Shown in pieces: positions 8,900-17,859 of a stretch of DNA of 64,000 bases. Position 1 is the stretch's first letter. Every line of letters begins with the position of its first letter. Location: positions 62,001 to 126,000 of the forward strand of contig MTEI01000008.1 in NCBI GenBank assembly GCA_002083775.1, in the 5' to 3' direction. Source of the DNA: Rhodoferax ferrireducens (GTDB taxonomy: Bacteria; Pseudomonadota; Gammaproteobacteria; Burkholderiales; Burkholderiaceae_C). Under the pieces are notes generated by a model. It made no database searches and had not been told where the DNA came from. It saw only the letters and a program-made list of their open reading frames with translations. A program made the position numbers and the translations under genes.

Positions 8900-9565
8900 T
8901 CAACGCCAATGACCACGCCCGTAGCCGTAGTAGCCACCCCAATAGCCCAGCCCCAGGTTCACAGAAACCGGCGGGTAATAGGGCTGTGGGAAATAGGGCT
9001 GCGGGTCATAAGCCCGGTAAGCGGGTTGCACCACGATCACGGTGGCAGGCTGTGCGCCACCGTTTTCCGGCTGCGCGGTGGGGCTGGGTACGGCGGGCAA
9101 GGAACCCACCGGCGTCACCTGAAGCTGCAGCGTGGGGCCGGGGTCTTGTGGCATTTGCACGGTGTATTGCTTGCCTGCGTACTCGTACACCACGTTGTAG
9201 GCCACCGTACGGTTCTCGTAAAACACCTGGTTGCTGCAGCGCTGCACCTCCTGCAGCTGGATTTGAGGCTGCCCCTCAATGCGGTCACCCACCACCGCGC
9301 CGCCGATGATGCCCAACATGGTGGCCGCCGCCTGGCCTGCCCCATGCCCGGCGGCGTTGCCAATGGCACCGCCCGCGATGGCACCCAGCGCCGCACCCGC
9401 GCCCGATTTGGGCTGTGCCACGGCCACCTGCTCGGTGGTACAGACCTGCCGTGGCACGCCGACTTGCTGGGTGACCGGCGTAGAAGACAGCACGCGACCC
9501 ACCTCTTGGGCAAAGCCCGCGCTGCTGGTGGCTGCTATCGCAGCGACAAGAATCAGTTGTTTCAT
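8900..9565 (-). CDS. Glycine-zipper 2TM domain protein, exported
   Basis: A 221-residue protein with a signal peptide (MKQLILVAAIAATSSAGFAQ) and a glycine zipper at about residues 55-98 (GAGAALGAIAGGAIGNAAG, MLGIIGGAVVGDRIEG), as in Rickettsia 17-kDa-antigen-like and OsmB-like envelope proteins. The C-terminus is rich in Pro and Tyr and ends in a Gly/Tyr tail (GYWGGYYGYGRGHW). ATG at 9565 is preferred over the upstream in-frame start at 9640 because it begins a clean signal peptide. Likely associated with the outer membrane; molecular role unknown. It is the first of several exported-protein genes here that read leftward. Confidence 0.82.
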   Translation of the reverse strand: MKQLILVAAIAATSSAGFAQEVGRVLSSTPVTQQVGVPRQVCTTEQVAVAQPKSGAGAALGAIAGGAIGNAAGHGAGQAAATMLGIIGGAVVGDRIEGQPQIQLQEVQRCSNQVFYENRTVAYNVVYEYAGKQYTVQMPQDPGPTLQLQVTPVGSLPAVPSPTAQPENGGAQPATVIVVQPAYRAYDPQPYFPQPYYPPVSVNLGLGYWGGYYGYGRGHWR

Positions 9566-9791
9566 GATGTACGCCTGTGAAGCCGGGCAGGGTGCCGGGC
9601 AGGAACTGGTTGGCCACTTGCTGCGGTGCAGGGTCCACACTGGGCTGCACCGGTTTTTCCCGGTAACAACGCGTTCACACGGGTCTCAAACTCAACCCAG
9701 AGCGGCAATTGCGGCCTGGCCAAGGCCCCAGGAGCGTGCGACCCCCACCTCACCCGCTGCTGCTTGCGCTTGTCAAAAGTGGCGCTCACCC

Positions 9792-10472
9792 TCAACACTC
9801 CGTCGGCGTGGTCACGATCGCCTGGTAATCCGCCTCGGCCATGTATTGCGGCACATAGGTCACGCTTTGGCCGGCCAAAGCGCCAACAAACGCGCGCAAA
9901 TGGTTGCGCGAGCCCTGGAGCAGATTCTGGTACACCAGCGTGATGTCCTGGTTGTCTGTCTCTAGCAGTGCCTTGTTCAGGTCGATCATGTCGATCTCTT
10001 CAATGGCCGCGCCCACCTTGAGCCCCTCCACCAACGACACCGATCCTGCCGCCACCAGCTGGGTGTAAAGGTTTTGCAGCGTGGTATTTTGGTACACGCC
10101 TGCGGCCAGTGCGGCCGTGGGGTCGGGCAGGTTGTAGCGCACCAGCAGTTGCTGCACTAATGCCGTGTGACTGGCTTCGCTGTTGGCGATGTTGCCAAAC
10201 ACCCGGGTGTAGCCGCGCCACAGGCTGTCGAGCTGAATGTAAACGTCATGCGCGAGCTTTTCTTCTTCACGCATGAACGCCAGGCTGTCTTGCTCAGCGG
10301 CGCTTAAGCCCTCAAGCGGCAAAGCGGTGATGGTTGTCGTCAGCGCCGCGCTGGTACCAGCCAGACCGGTGCTGTTGCTGGGCGCTGCGGCGTCGTCACC
10401 GCCGCCGCCACACGCACTCAGCATGAGGGCGCACAGCAGCACGGCGAGTAGGGGTTGGATTGGTTTTTTCAC
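9792..10472 (-). CDS. DUF2202 domain lipoprotein
   Basis: A 226-residue predicted lipoprotein starting with GTG at 10472 (MKKPIQPLLAVLLCALMLSAC). The lipobox LSAC places the lipidated cysteine at residue 21, followed by a Gly/Ala/Ser linker. The rest is a ferritin-like DUF2202 helical domain: LSFMREEEKLAHDVY-type segment (here LAFMREEEKLAHDVYIQL), IANSEASHTALVQQLL, IEEIDMIDLN and GSRNHLRAFV. Conserved Glu and His residues are consistent with a metal-binding four-helix fold, but no activity is established. The 9640-9791 gap downstream holds no gene I can support. Confidence 0.85.
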   Translation of the reverse strand: MKKPIQPLLAVLLCALMLSACGGGGDDAAAPSNSTGLAGTSAALTTTITALPLEGLSAAEQDSLAFMREEEKLAHDVYIQLDSLWRGYTRVFGNIANSEASHTALVQQLLVRYNLPDPTAALAAGVYQNTTLQNLYTQLVAAGSVSLVEGLKVGAAIEEIDMIDLNKALLETDNQDITLVYQNLLQGSRNHLRAFVGALAGQSVTYVPQYMAEADYQAIVTTPTEC

Positions 10473-10546
10473 AAATTTTGCTTTTTTCAGAAAACACCAA
10501 GGCGGGCGCGAGGGGCTGGCCCGCGTGCCGCTGGCGCTTGCCGGAT

Positions 10547-10900
10547 TTACTGTGCCACTGTGTCGGTGGTTGTCGTGGTCAGCCCGGTGCCCGGTGTGTG
10601 AATGCCCTTGGGACCCGCCACACCCGCACCCAGGCCGGTGCCCGGCACAGCATCGGCGCTGGGAGTTTGCAGACGCAGGCGGATCTGCTCTTCAGATTGC
10701 GCCAAGGTTGGCGTTTGCGTGCGGGTGGCGGTGCCCACCCCCGGGTTACCAGCGCGGGATTGCGCACCGGCACCCGCTGCTGAACCTGCGCCAGCACCCG
10801 CCATACCGCCGTTGCCACGGTTCGGGCCTGCAGCATATGCAGCGCTACCCAAGGTCAGGGCAGCGGTCAAGGCCAGCAGATAGAGGGAAGATGATTTCAT
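10547..10900 (-). CDS. Small exported Gly/Ala/Thr-rich protein, unknown function
   Basis: A 117-residue protein with a clear signal peptide (MKSSSLYLLALTAALTLGSAAYA) and a low-complexity mature part rich in Gly, Ala and Thr. One charged segment (LAQSEEQIRLRLQTP) may be helical. GGAG lies 7 nt before the ATG. I do not recognise the family. It lies between the DUF2202 lipoprotein gene and another Gly-rich exported gene, all reading away from the two-component system at 11425, and may belong to its regulon. Confidence 0.7.
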   Translation of the reverse strand: MKSSSLYLLALTAALTLGSAAYAAGPNRGNGGMAGAGAGSAAGAGAQSRAGNPGVGTATRTQTPTLAQSEEQIRLRLQTPSADAVPGTGLGAGVAGPKGIHTPGTGLTTTTTDTVAQ

Positions 10901-10927
10901 GATGACACTCCAGAAGTTTGAAAATAG

Positions 10928-11266
10928 TTAACGTCCACGGCCTGAGCCGCCCCGGCCACCACCATTGCCAGAACTTCCGCCACTTCCTGAGCCATTGCCT
11001 GCGCTGCCGCCTGAGCCACTGCTGGCGCTGCCAGCCGTGCTGCCCTTTTGCCGGCTCTCAAAGCCAGCCCCATAGGGCAAGGTGGTGGCTGTACCGGGCT
11101 CGGGCTCGATCAAGATCACGGCAGCATCGGTAACCGGTGCCCCAGGTTGGCGCGCAGACAGGTTCAGGGGCCGGTTTGCCGAAGCGCCCGGGTCCCGTGA
11201 CACTGTTTGTGCGCCCACCAGTGTGGTGGCACTCATCAGCAGAAAGAAGGTGGGAAGAAATTTCAT
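10928..11266 (-). CDS. Small exported protein with Gly/Ser-rich tail
   Basis: A 112-residue protein starting at ATG 11266 with a signal peptide (MKFLPTFFLLMSATTLVGA). The last ~40 residues are almost only Gly, Ser and Asn and end in RGGSGRGR. The mature N-terminus contains a short hydrophobic segment (DAAVILIEPEPGTATTLPYG). No family is recognised. The start at 11266 is taken because upstream in-frame sequence to 11416 does not look coding. It is divergent from the response regulator gene 159 bp away. Confidence 0.65.
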   Translation of the reverse strand: MKFLPTFFLLMSATTLVGAQTVSRDPGASANRPLNLSARQPGAPVTDAAVILIEPEPGTATTLPYGAGFESRQKGSTAGSASSGSGGSAGNGSGSGGSSGNGGGRGGSGRGR

Positions 11267-11424
11267 GGTGTTGTTGTCGGGTGGAGGTATGGTCGTGCAC
11301 GGTTGTCGCGCCAGCATGTCTGGGACGGTGTGGTGTGTATCGGTTTGTCGCCAAGGGTATCGCCCGGTGTCAAAGCTGTCAAAAGTCTTGAGGCGTGCCG
11401 TAAACTGCCTGCACACCTGCCGCC

Positions 11425-12153
11425 ATGAACACCCCCACCGCCCCCCACATCCTCGTTGTTGACGACGACCCCGACCTGCGTGACCTGCTGGGCACCTACC
11501 TGGGTGCCAACGGCATGGCGGTCACCAGCGCGGGCGACGGTGTGGCCATGTGGGCGGCACTGGCTGCGGGCATGCCGGACGCCATCGTGCTCGACCTGAT
11601 GCTACCGGGTGAGGACGGCCTGGCACTCACCCGCGCGCTGCGCGCCAAGTCACAGGTGCCGATTCTGATGCTGTCAGCGCGCGGCGAGGAGCTGGACCGC
11701 GTGATTGGCCTGGAAGTGGGTGCCGACGATTACCTGGCCAAGCCATTTGGCCCGCGCGAACTGCTGGCACGCCTGCGTGCGCTGCTGCGCCGGGGCCATA
11801 CCAGCGCCCCCGATGTGGCGCAGCCCGCCGCCGACCCGGCGCTGCCAAGTTTTGGCCCGTTCCAGCTGGACACCCTGGGCCGGCGCCTGCTCAAAGGCAG
11901 CCTGGAGATCACCCTCACTGCGGCTGAATACGACCTGCTGGCCGCCCTGGTGGCGCGCCCCAACCGGGTGCTGTCGCGCGACCAGTTGGTCGACCTGCTG
12001 CGCGGCTATGACCGCGACCCGTTTGACCGCAGCATCGACAACCGCGTTACCCGGCTGCGCCGCAAGCTGGGTGACGACCCGGCCGCGCCGGCCTACATTC
12101 GCACCGTGCGCGGCGAGGGTTACCTGTTCAACCCGCGCGGCCACAGCACCTGA
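11425..12153 (+). CDS. OmpR-family response regulator
   Basis: A 242-residue regulator. The receiver domain has the acidic pocket DDD at residues 13-15, phosphoacceptor Asp57 in IVLDLMLPGEDG and Lys in YLAKPFGPREL. The C-terminal winged helix is OmpR type (LTAAEYDLLAALVARPNRVLSRDQL, RSIDNRVTRLRRKLGDDP, IRTVRGEGYLF). Its cognate kinase follows 8 nt later. It resembles OmpR more than PhoB, but the signal and regulon are unknown. The divergent exported-protein genes at 8900-11266 are natural candidate targets. Confidence 0.92.
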   Translation: MNTPTAPHILVVDDDPDLRDLLGTYLGANGMAVTSAGDGVAMWAALAAGMPDAIVLDLMLPGEDGLALTRALRAKSQVPILMLSARGEELDRVIGLEVGADDYLAKPFGPRELLARLRALLRRGHTSAPDVAQPAADPALPSFGPFQLDTLGRRLLKGSLEITLTAAEYDLLAALVARPNRVLSRDQLVDLLRGYDRDPFDRSIDNRVTRLRRKLGDDPAAPAYIRTVRGEGYLFNPRGHST

Positions 12154-12161
12154 CCGCCACC

Positions 12162-13520
12162 GTGCCAGCCACCGCCAGTACCAGCGCCACCGCCACCGCC
12201 GCGTCGCCGCCCAGCCTGGCGCAGCAGAACACACGCCTGCTGGCGCTGGCCTTTGTGCTGATGGAACTGGTGGTCATGGCCCTGTTTGCCTTTTGGGTGT
12301 TGCTGCCGCTGGCCCGGCGCTCGGCGGACGATCTGGCCGGCCTGATGGTGCTCTCAGCCCAGACCTGGGCCGAGCTGCCGCCCGCCACCCGGGCGGCTTT
12401 TGAGCTGGAGTTGCTGCGTGCCCACGCACTGGCACTGCGCGCCGACCCGCCCGCGAGCGCACGCGACGAATGGCACGCGCCCTACTTTTACCTGCTGGAA
12501 GACGCCTTGGCGCGGCGCACCGGGCGCGCCCGCCACCTGGCCAGCGAGCAGCTGGAAACTGGCACCTGGTACTGGGCCAGTGTGCCGGCAGGCAGCGGAC
12601 AGCTTAGCGTGGGGGTGGCCGCCAGCCGCATCAACAGCCAGCCGGTCACTGCGTTTTTTGTAGCGTTGTTGGCTGGGCTGGCGGGCGCTGCGGGCGTATC
12701 TGTCTGGCTGGCGCGGCGGCTCACGCAGCCGCTGGCGCAACTGGAAGCCGCCAGCGCACTGATTGGCCAGGGCGGCATGCCGCTGCTGCTGCCTGAGACC
12801 GGCCCGCGCGAGATGGTGCACTTGAGCCGCCGTTTCAACGCCATGGCGCAGCAGGTGCGCGACCTGCTCAGCGCCCGCACCACGCTGCTGGCCGGTGTCT
12901 CGCACGACCTGCGCACGCCGCTGGCACGCATGCGCCTGGCGCTGGAAATGCTCAAGGACAACCCCGACCCGAGCCTGATCGCGCGCCTGGAACGCGACAT
13001 CGAACAGATGAACGCGCTGATCGGCCAGGTGCTGGACCTGGCCCGCGGGCTGGCCCATGAAGCGCCTGCGCCCACCGACCTGGCCGCTTTGCTGCAGCAG
13101 TTGGCAGCCGACTTCTCCACCCCCGACCATACCATTCACGTGCGCTGCCCGCCAGTGCGCCTGAACGTGGCCGCCGGAGCGCTGCACCGCGCGCTGGGCA
13201 ACCTGTTGCAAAATGCGTTGCGGTATGCACCGGGTCAGCCGGTGGAACTGGTGAGTGAGGTGGGTCCGAAGGGCTTGCGCATCGGTGTGCTCGACAGGGG
13301 TCCGGGCATCCCGCCAGAGCACCTGGAAGCAGTGTTTGAGCCCTTTCACCGGCTGGAGACCTCGCGCAGCCCGGCCACAGGTGGCTCCGGGCTGGGCCTG
13401 GCGATTGTGCGGGAACTGGCCCGCGCCAATGGCTGGCAGGTGCGGTTGCAGGCGCGCCCCGGGGGTGGATTGCAAGCCTGGGTAGAGATCGTCACGGGGC
13501 CGCAAGAGGAGGCGGCTTGA
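12162..13520 (+). CDS. Sensor histidine kinase, EnvZ-like
   Basis: A 452-residue membrane kinase starting with GTG at 12162. Two transmembrane segments (near residues 25-50 and 160-182) flank a short periplasmic domain. A HAMP linker follows, then the HisKA box AGVSHDLRTPLARMRLALEM, the N box NLLQNALRYAP, G1 DRGPGIPPEHL and G2 GSGLGLAIV. Together with the preceding OmpR-type regulator it forms a complete two-component system. The Ala/Thr-rich first 20 residues may not all be translated. Confidence 0.92.
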   Translation: MPATASTSATATAASPPSLAQQNTRLLALAFVLMELVVMALFAFWVLLPLARRSADDLAGLMVLSAQTWAELPPATRAAFELELLRAHALALRADPPASARDEWHAPYFYLLEDALARRTGRARHLASEQLETGTWYWASVPAGSGQLSVGVAASRINSQPVTAFFVALLAGLAGAAGVSVWLARRLTQPLAQLEAASALIGQGGMPLLLPETGPREMVHLSRRFNAMAQQVRDLLSARTTLLAGVSHDLRTPLARMRLALEMLKDNPDPSLIARLERDIEQMNALIGQVLDLARGLAHEAPAPTDLAALLQQLAADFSTPDHTIHVRCPPVRLNVAAGALHRALGNLLQNALRYAPGQPVELVSEVGPKGLRIGVLDRGPGIPPEHLEAVFEPFHRLETSRSPATGGSGLGLAIVRELARANGWQVRLQARPGGGLQAWVEIVTGPQEEAA

Positions 13521-13540
13521 AGTTTTTGACTAGTACATTA

Positions 13541-13596
13541 AACATAGCTACTAGCCCTTATAGATAAAGGGCTAGAGGCCAATTTCTTATATAAAA
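13541..13596 (+). repeat. dispersed palindromic repeat, copy 3
   Basis: CATAGCTACTAGCCCTTATAG faces ATAAAGGGCTAGAGGCCAATTT. It fills the space between the histidine kinase stop codon and aroG, ending just before the aroG ATG, so it is part of the aroG leader. Confidence 0.85.
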
Positions 13597-13597
13597 C

Positions 13598-14652
<1,055 letters not shown>

Positions 14653-14656
<4 letters not shown>

Positions 14657-15138
14657 GCTGCCAAGGCAGCTTCGATGTCTTTGGCCAGGCTGGCGGGCGT
14701 GTCGGTGGGTGCGTAGCGCTTGATCACTGCGCCGTCTTTGCCGACCAGAAACTTGGTGAAATTCCATTTGATGGCCTTGCTGCCCAGCAACCCCGGCGCT
14801 TCGCTGCTGAGCCACTGGTACAGCGGGTGCGCGCCGCTGCCGTTGACCTCGATCTTGGACATCATCGGAAAACTCACCCCGTAGTTGCGCTGGCAAAACT
14901 GGGCAATCTCGCCGTTGGTGCCTGAATCCTGCGCGCCAAACTGGTTGCACGGAAAACCCAGCACCACCAGGCCTTTGGCAGCATAGGTTTCATGCAATTT
15001 CTCCAGCCCGGCAAACTGCGGCGTGAAGCCGCAGGCACTGGCCGTGTTGACGATCAGCATGGCTTGGCCCTTGAAATTCTTCAAAGGCACGGGTTTGCCG
15101 TCAATGGACAGCGCGTCAAAGTCATACACAGTGGTCAT
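14653..15138 (-). CDS. Glutathione peroxidase family protein (thiol peroxidase, BtuE/Gpx type)
   Basis: A 161-residue protein starting at ATG 15138 (MTTVYDFDALSIDGKPV). It has Cys36 in NTASACGFTPQF, which replaces the selenocysteine of animal enzymes, Gln in FPCNQFGAQ, and the WNFTKF motif that completes the catalytic tetrad. It reduces hydroperoxides with thioredoxin or glutathione, probably in the cytoplasm as there is no signal peptide. Upstream in-frame sequence to 15198 is not conserved-looking. It is convergent with aroG with overlapping stop codons. Confidence 0.94.
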
Positions 15139-15302
15139 GGCGATTCTTTCAGAGGAGTTCATAAGGTGCAGCAGCGCCGCAATATAGAGAGTCAGCAATC
15201 ACCTTGTCGCAACAATGTCATCAGCCACAACATTCACCGCGACCAGCAAGCACACGGCAAGATCGATTCACAGACGCGTCTGGCCCCGGGCACACCCTGA
15301 CA

Positions 15303-16586
15303 TCAACCGTGGGCTTTGTCGTTTCTTGCAATGGCCAGCAGCCGCTCCACCTCGACCGCGTGCTCGCGGCAGTTGCGCGCATGCCAGCGCTTGATCACCC
15401 ACATGAACCCGGCAATGGTCAGGCCAAACATGGTGATGGCGCCAAAGGTGGGCAAGCCCAGCCCGGTGGACAGGCTGTAAAGCGCCCCCAGCACCAGAAT
15501 GCAGGCCTGCTCGTTGAAGTTCTGCACCGCAATGGAGCGGCCCGCACCCATCAGATTGTGGCCCCTGTGTTGCAGCAGCGCATTCATTGGCACCACCAGA
15601 AAGCCGCCCAAAGCGCCCAGCAAAATCAGGAACGGCGCCGCCACCCACACATTGGTGATGAAAATCAAGCCGATGATGAGCAGGCCCATGCCAATGCCCA
15701 GGGTGATCACGCGCGGGCCATCCTCCAGCTTCATGCGGGTCGACGCCACCACCGCCCCCACCGCCATGCCAATCGCCACCACACCCTGCAGCGCCGACGC
15801 CTGCGTCACCCCATAACCAAGTGCCGCCGCCGCCCAGGCCAGCACAATAAAGCGCAGATTGCCCGCCACACCCCAGATGAGCGTGGTGGCCGCCAGCGAA
15901 ATCTGGCCCAACTTGTCGCGCCACAGTCGCGTGTTGCAGGACCAGAAATCGGGCAGCAACGAGATCATCTTTTTGGGCAAGGGGCGCATCAGCACGCCGG
16001 TCAGCGGTATGCGGGTGTTGAACCAGGCGGCCAGCAGGTAGACAAAGATCAGTACCGCGATGGCGGCCTCGGCGCGGGTGTTGATACCCAGGTAGGCAAT
16101 GGGAAACTGCACCGCCAGAATCTTGTCGGCAATCATTGGGGCCACCAGCTGTCCGCCCAGCAACACGCCCAGAATGATCGAGCCAATGGTGAGCCCTTCG
16201 ATCCAGCCGTTGGCTTTGACCAGCTGTGAGGCGGGCAGCAGCTCGGTCAGGATGCCGTATTTGGCCGGCGAATACGCCGCCGCGCCCAGCCCCACCACCG
16301 CATAAGCCATCAGCGGGTGCGTGCCAAACAGCATGAACAGACAACCCGCCACCTTGATGAAATTGCTGATCAACATCACCCGCCCCTTGGGCATGGAGTC
16401 TGCCAAGGCCCCCACAAAGGGCGCCAATATCACGTAAAACAGCGCAAACATCGGCACCAAAGCCGCCTGCTGCCATTGAGGCGAATGGTTGGAGCGCAGC
16501 AACTGCACGGCGGCCACAAACAAAGCGTTATCGGCCAGCGAGCTGAAAAACTGCGCCGCCATGATGGTGTAAAAGCCGCGTTTCAT
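15303..16586 (-). CDS. lplT: Lysophospholipid transporter LplT (MFS family)
   Basis: A 427-residue inner-membrane protein with about 12 transmembrane segments, starting MKRGFYTIMAAQFFSSLADNAL at ATG 16586. The segments FVGALADSMPKGRVM, YSPAKYGILTELLP and NGWIEGLTIGSIILG are typical of LplT, which flips lysophosphatidylethanolamine inward for reacylation by Aas. No aas gene is next to it. Divergent from alr, an arrangement seen in related betaproteobacteria. The upstream in-frame extension to 16742 is not part of the protein. Confidence 0.92.
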   Translation of the reverse strand: MKRGFYTIMAAQFFSSLADNALFVAAVQLLRSNHSPQWQQAALVPMFALFYVILAPFVGALADSMPKGRVMLISNFIKVAGCLFMLFGTHPLMAYAVVGLGAAAYSPAKYGILTELLPASQLVKANGWIEGLTIGSIILGVLLGGQLVAPMIADKILAVQFPIAYLGINTRAEAAIAVLIFVYLLAAWFNTRIPLTGVLMRPLPKKMISLLPDFWSCNTRLWRDKLGQISLAATTLIWGVAGNLRFIVLAWAAAALGYGVTQASALQGVVAIGMAVGAVVASTRMKLEDGPRVITLGIGMGLLIIGLIFITNVWVAAPFLILLGALGGFLVVPMNALLQHRGHNLMGAGRSIAVQNFNEQACILVLGALYSLSTGLGLPTFGAITMFGLTIAGFMWVIKRWHARNCREHAVEVERLLAIARNDKAHG

Positions 16587-16716
16587 CAAGAAAAAAAGAC
16601 GCGCCTGTGAACCAGGCTCCAATCGATGTAAGTTGTCTCCGAACAGGCGGGAGTTATAGCACGGCGGGGCGGTGTCAAAATCCGGGCATCCATATTGCCC
16701 CAAAGCGCATCGCACC

Positions 16717-17859
16717 ATGCCCCGCCCGATTCTCGCCACCATTCATCCCGCCGCAGTGCAGCACAACCTGGCCCGCGCGCGCCGCGCCGCGCCGGATGCC
16801 AAAACCTGGGCCGTGGTCAAGGCCAACGCCTACGGCCACGGCATTGAGCGGGTGTTTGAGGGCCTGCGCAGCGCCGACGGCTTTGCCCTGCTGGACCTCG
16901 ATGAGGCGCAACGCGTGCGGCACTTGGGTTGGCGTGGCCCAATCCTGCTGCTCGAAGGCGTGTTTGAAGCGCGTGACCTGGAGCTGTGTTCGCGCCTGGA
17001 CCTGTGGCACGCGGTGCATTGCGACGCGCAGATCGACATGCTGGCAGCGCACAAAACCAACGTGCCGCACCGCGTTTTCCTGAAAATGAACTCCGGCATG
17101 AACCGCCTGGGCTTCACCCCCGAGCGCTTCCGCTCGGCCTGGGCACGGCTCAACGCCCTGCCGCAGGTGGATGAGATCTCGCTCATGACGCACTTCAGCG
17201 ACGCCGACGGCCCGCGCGGCATCCGCCACCAGATGCAGGTGTTCAATGAGGTCACGCGTGATCTGCCGGGCGAGCGGTCTTTAAGCAACAGCGCCGCCAC
17301 CCTGCGCCATACCGTGCCAGCCGGCGACAACGCCACCGACGCGCCAGACACGCTGATGTCGGACTGGATTCGCCCTGGCATCGTGCTCTATGGCAGCGCG
17401 CCCGATCACCCCGAGCACACCAGCCTGGATTGGGGCTTGTTGCCGACCATGACGCTATCATCAAAAATAATAGCTACCCAGGCAATAGAGACGGGGGCTA
17501 GCGTTGGATATGGCTCAAAATTCGTCGCAGAGCATCCGCTGACCCTTGGCGTCGTGGCCTGCGGTTATGCCGACGGTTACCCGCGCGTCTGTCCCACCGG
17601 CACACCCGTTCTGGTGGCGGGCCAGCGCACCCGCACGCTCGGGCGCGTCAGCATGGACATGCTGGCGGTAGACCTGACGCCACTGCATGCTGCAGGCCAG
17701 AGCGTCGGTTTTGGCACCGAGGTCACGCTGTGGGGCCGCGCCAGCAACGGTGCCGTACTGGGCATCGACGAGGTGGCGCAATCTGCAGGCACGCTGGGCT
17801 ACGAGCTGATGTGTGCGCTGGCACCGCGCGTGCCGGTGCTTGTTGACGACGGATGCTGA
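16717..17859 (+). CDS. alr: Alanine racemase
   Basis: A 380-residue PLP-dependent enzyme converting L- to D-alanine for peptidoglycan. Lys35 in AVVKANAYGHG binds PLP; other motifs are LKMNSGMNRLGF, SNSAATL, RPGIVLYG, CGYADGYPR and GRVSMDMLAVDL. ATG at 16717 begins the conserved N-terminus. The segment SKIIATQAIETGASVGYGS, around the catalytic tyrosine, overlaps what looks like a diverged palindromic repeat. The last 7 nt overlap the start of the next gene (ATGCTGA), so the two are translationally coupled. In related bacteria radA usually follows; here it lies 7 kb away. Confidence 0.95.
   Translation: MPRPILATIHPAAVQHNLARARRAAPDAKTWAVVKANAYGHGIERVFEGLRSADGFALLDLDEAQRVRHLGWRGPILLLEGVFEARDLELCSRLDLWHAVHCDAQIDMLAAHKTNVPHRVFLKMNSGMNRLGFTPERFRSAWARLNALPQVDEISLMTHFSDADGPRGIRHQMQVFNEVTRDLPGERSLSNSAATLRHTVPAGDNATDAPDTLMSDWIRPGIVLYGSAPDHPEHTSLDWGLLPTMTLSSKIIATQAIETGASVGYGSKFVAEHPLTLGVVACGYADGYPRVCPTGTPVLVAGQRTRTLGRVSMDMLAVDLTPLHAAGQSVGFGTEVTLWGRASNGAVLGIDEVAQSAGTLGYELMCALAPRVPVLVDDGC
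17460..17515 (+). repeat. possible in-frame relic of the palindromic repeat inside alr
   Basis: ATCAAAAATAATAGCTACC and, 20 bases on, GGGGGCTAG resemble the left flank and right arm of the intergenic copies, but the left arm AGCCCTT is degenerate and gaps are needed. The alignment is weaker than for the yifB and glcE copies, and the encoded residues also fit an ordinary alanine racemase. Confidence 0.35.

Noticed and set aside
9562..9798. 78-codon minus-strand ORF between the glycine-zipper and DUF2202 genes
   Set aside because: Overlaps the start of the glycine-zipper gene in another frame; no ribosome-binding site or recognisable motif.
12354..13505. Minus-strand ORF of 383 codons
   Set aside because: Antisense to the EnvZ-like kinase; no motifs.
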